A stretch of 64,000 bases of DNA from Lumnitzera littorea (lineage: Eukaryota; Streptophyta; Magnoliopsida; Myrtales; Combretaceae): positions 89,843,049-89,907,048 of the forward strand of contig JAMXBB010000009.1 of assembly GCA_024138015.1 (NCBI GenBank). The letters are read 5' to 3'. This document shows positions 61,845 through 64,000 of this stretch, piece after piece. A program made the position numbers and the translations under genes. The stretch's first letter is position 1. Every line of letters starts with the position of its first letter. The notes under the pieces are model-generated. The model was not told the origin of the DNA, did no database searches, and worked only from the letters and a program-made list of their open reading frames with translations.

Positions 61845-63150
61845 TACATCGAGCTTGTATATCACCGACCAACCACTTATTCGGTGCATTTGTTAAAAGT
61901 CACTAAAATCTGTAGCCTCTTGAGATTACTAAATGATATTTAATGGTCATAAAGCATGGATTACGACATATATTCAGAAAAATCTAACAAACGTTTTTTC
62001 TGCAAAACAAACACGCCGCAGCTCAAGATTTCTTTTCTATAAAATTCCTAAAGGTGGTGGAGTTGATGTCTTTCCCTTGTAGTATACAGGTTCAAGTTTT
62101 CTTGTTTGGAATAGCTTTAGTATTGAAGAGGAAGATGTAAAAAAAAAAAAATAACAACAAATAAATAAATAAAAGAAGAAAGACGGCGAGTGGATTTGTA
62201 GATACAAATTCGCATTTGTCTCATTTCTTTCTATTGACAGGACATAGGTCTCTCCTATAAAATTCAAGGAGAGACAAATGTTGTGAGTTATGTTCATCAA
62301 TCAATGTCAAATGTGCTTGTATAATCTATATACCTTTCTTCTCCTCAAACATAGATAACCGTGTAAAGCGATTACTTCTTTTTCTTTATTAAGGATGTAA
62401 CAATAGGATCTTAGTATGTGTTGGTATAGTAAAACCCAAGCTCCTTTGCCAAGAAGGAAGGGAAGAAAAAACATCCACGTGTGCATGCATATGCACACAC
62501 ACATACACACAAGATCTGCAGATAAGTTAACAAAAATAAAAAAAGAGTAAAATATTCTTTCGCTAGAGCATGGCCAACTAGATATGCGGTGGTTGTACAC
62601 AAAGAGAGTCATGGACAATTGAATTCAAATGTTATCGACTCAGTTAGTGGTGCAATCGGTTGGAGCAGCATCTCAATTTGCCATCGGGAGATTTGTCTTG
62701 TGTTTTCTTGATGTTTAAGTTGGTTTTAAGCTTTTTATTTGACTTTCTACACACACATGCAGGTTGTTATGTACATGAGATAAAGTCAATATTGAGAGCA
62801 GGTCACGTGAATGTTTTATTAGACTCAAATATGGGAGTATTGCTCCAACATAGTGGACTCATGTATCGTGTGTTATTGAAGTATTGTTCATGGTTTTTAT
62901 CCTAATTTTTATTATTTTCATGCTAATTTCATGTGTTTTGTCATCGTTTTTTCTATTTATTCACATCTTATTTATTATCTAGGACTTATAATGATAAACC
63001 TAGATTGGATATAGAATATAGTATTATTACTATCCATGTCCCAGTAAATTGCTACATGATTATCAAATATTTTAGTTTACTCGATGGTTTGAAGACAATC
63101 TAGTACAAGTAGCCATTGTTACCATAAGTCACATGAAAGTAACCAAGAAA
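61845..63150 (+). repeat. 3' flank shared by both AAP copies (copy 2)
   Basis: Contains the 3' untranslated region of the intact AAP gene and about 1 kb that matches 55330-56370. AATAAATAAATAAAAG near 62158 could supply a polyadenylation signal but lies in an insertion relative to copy 1. A (CA)n stretch is at 62490-62510. Confidence 0.75.
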
Positions 63151-64000
63151 ATGGTAAATTTGTTACTTAAAAAGATTTAAACTTTTTGCAAATCAAGACA
63201 TAAACATATCCCCTTTGATTCTTTAACGAGTATGGCGTAAAACAATATATAGAAACCAAATAAATAACAAAATAAGAAAGTAGAGATGAGAAGATTAGGT
63301 TCAAGAATTTTAGTCCTTCAACCTTATGTCTATTGCACTCTTTTAACTTCACTTCTGAGAGCTCAGTATTCTATACCAGTGTAGTTTCATTATTTACTTT
63401 TCACTATCTCAAACAACAAACAAACAAATACAAGCCTTCTACTCTATCTCACTAGGCTATTCTTGCATATACATAAATCTACAGATCCTTGATCCCCTCC
63501 TCTAACACAAATCCTATCTCATGAAAAATAAAGTTTATAGTGACAATAAGGATAGAATACAATGATCCTCGCTATGAAAATACAAGATAAAATCAAAATT
63601 TTAAACTAGAGTGGATAGTGTTGTCTTTGATTTAGCTTTTAAAAGTATCTTTGAATTTTCTCAAGTATAAAGTTTGCAGTAAACAATCGCAGATGTGATG
63701 TCTTTCAAAATTTGAACTCTTTAGCTTTTATATCCCTTAGGTACAACATCTCTTTATTAAAATCTTAGATATATCTTTGACACAACTCAAGGGATTTTGA
63801 AGTATCTTGATCAACCTGTTGGAAGTTGTAATCCCTCGATTTGTGGAAGCTAAATCAGTCTTGTTGATCAATTCAATTTGAAGTTATACTGCAACTAATA
63901 TAGGAATAAAGTTTGTACTTTTTCTTGTGTATATATTTTGATTCGTCGTTATAATTCATCAATAGGTCCTTCAAAAAATTAAATCCTTTGGAAATAAATA
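63151..64000. other. Right edge of the window, unassigned
   Basis: No gene recognised. The layout (short A-rich lead, GAGATGAGAAGATTAGG, then TTTAGTCCTTCAACCTT and C/A-rich stretches) recalls the interior of the solo LTR at 16106-17460, so this may be part of a related LTR running off the window. Confidence 0.35.

Overview
This is nuclear DNA from a flowering plant, probably a eudicot. It is AT-rich, contains an intron-bearing amino acid permease (AAP) gene with canonical GT-AG splice sites, and most of the rest is decayed LTR retrotransposons of plant type. I cannot name the species. The sequence carries one ambiguous base (N at 25576).

Layout. 1-673: unassigned. 674-6996: a complete but dead Ty3/gypsy element on the minus strand (element C). 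6997-13817: gene-poor DNA with an LTR-like repeat starting at 9904. 13818-37740: a nested pile. The outermost layer is a Tat-like Ty3/gypsy relic (element D). Element A (14579-33618, plus strand) sits inside D. A was hit by a solo LTR (16106-17460), by a hAT-like non-autonomous transposon in its protease (18853-19579), and by a second gypsy element B (22210-32312) in its integrase. B contains an Athila/Tat-like minus-strand fragment (25410-26984, holding the N) and a 2.8-kb solo LTR (27149-29992). Five of these insertions keep matching or nearly matching target-site duplications (TSDs), so the order of events can be read.

37741-44480: intergenic DNA with two adjacent degenerate tandem arrays (39.9-41.5 kb) and a minus-strand Tat-type gag relic (43.1-44.25 kb). 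44480-56370: a broken AAP copy whose upstream flank holds a solo Tat-like LTR that itself contains a solo C-family LTR. Its intron and central exons are replaced by two related ~2.9-kb LTRs, one inside the other. 58680-63150: the paralogous AAP copy, which looks intact: six exons, all phases consistent, 497 residues. The two AAP copies share 5' flank, introns and about 1 kb of 3' flank, so they arose by local segmental duplication. The intact copy is the only gene here that I would call functional; its expected role is proton-coupled amino acid import at the plasma membrane.

The most interesting pattern is that in four independent LTRs of the A/B/C family (three elements plus one solo LTR) the first ~60 bases of the LTR carry, in the same phase, the conserved C-terminal tail of the pol polyprotein. 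The LTR edge therefore doubles as coding sequence. No tRNA, rRNA or CRISPR features were seen.
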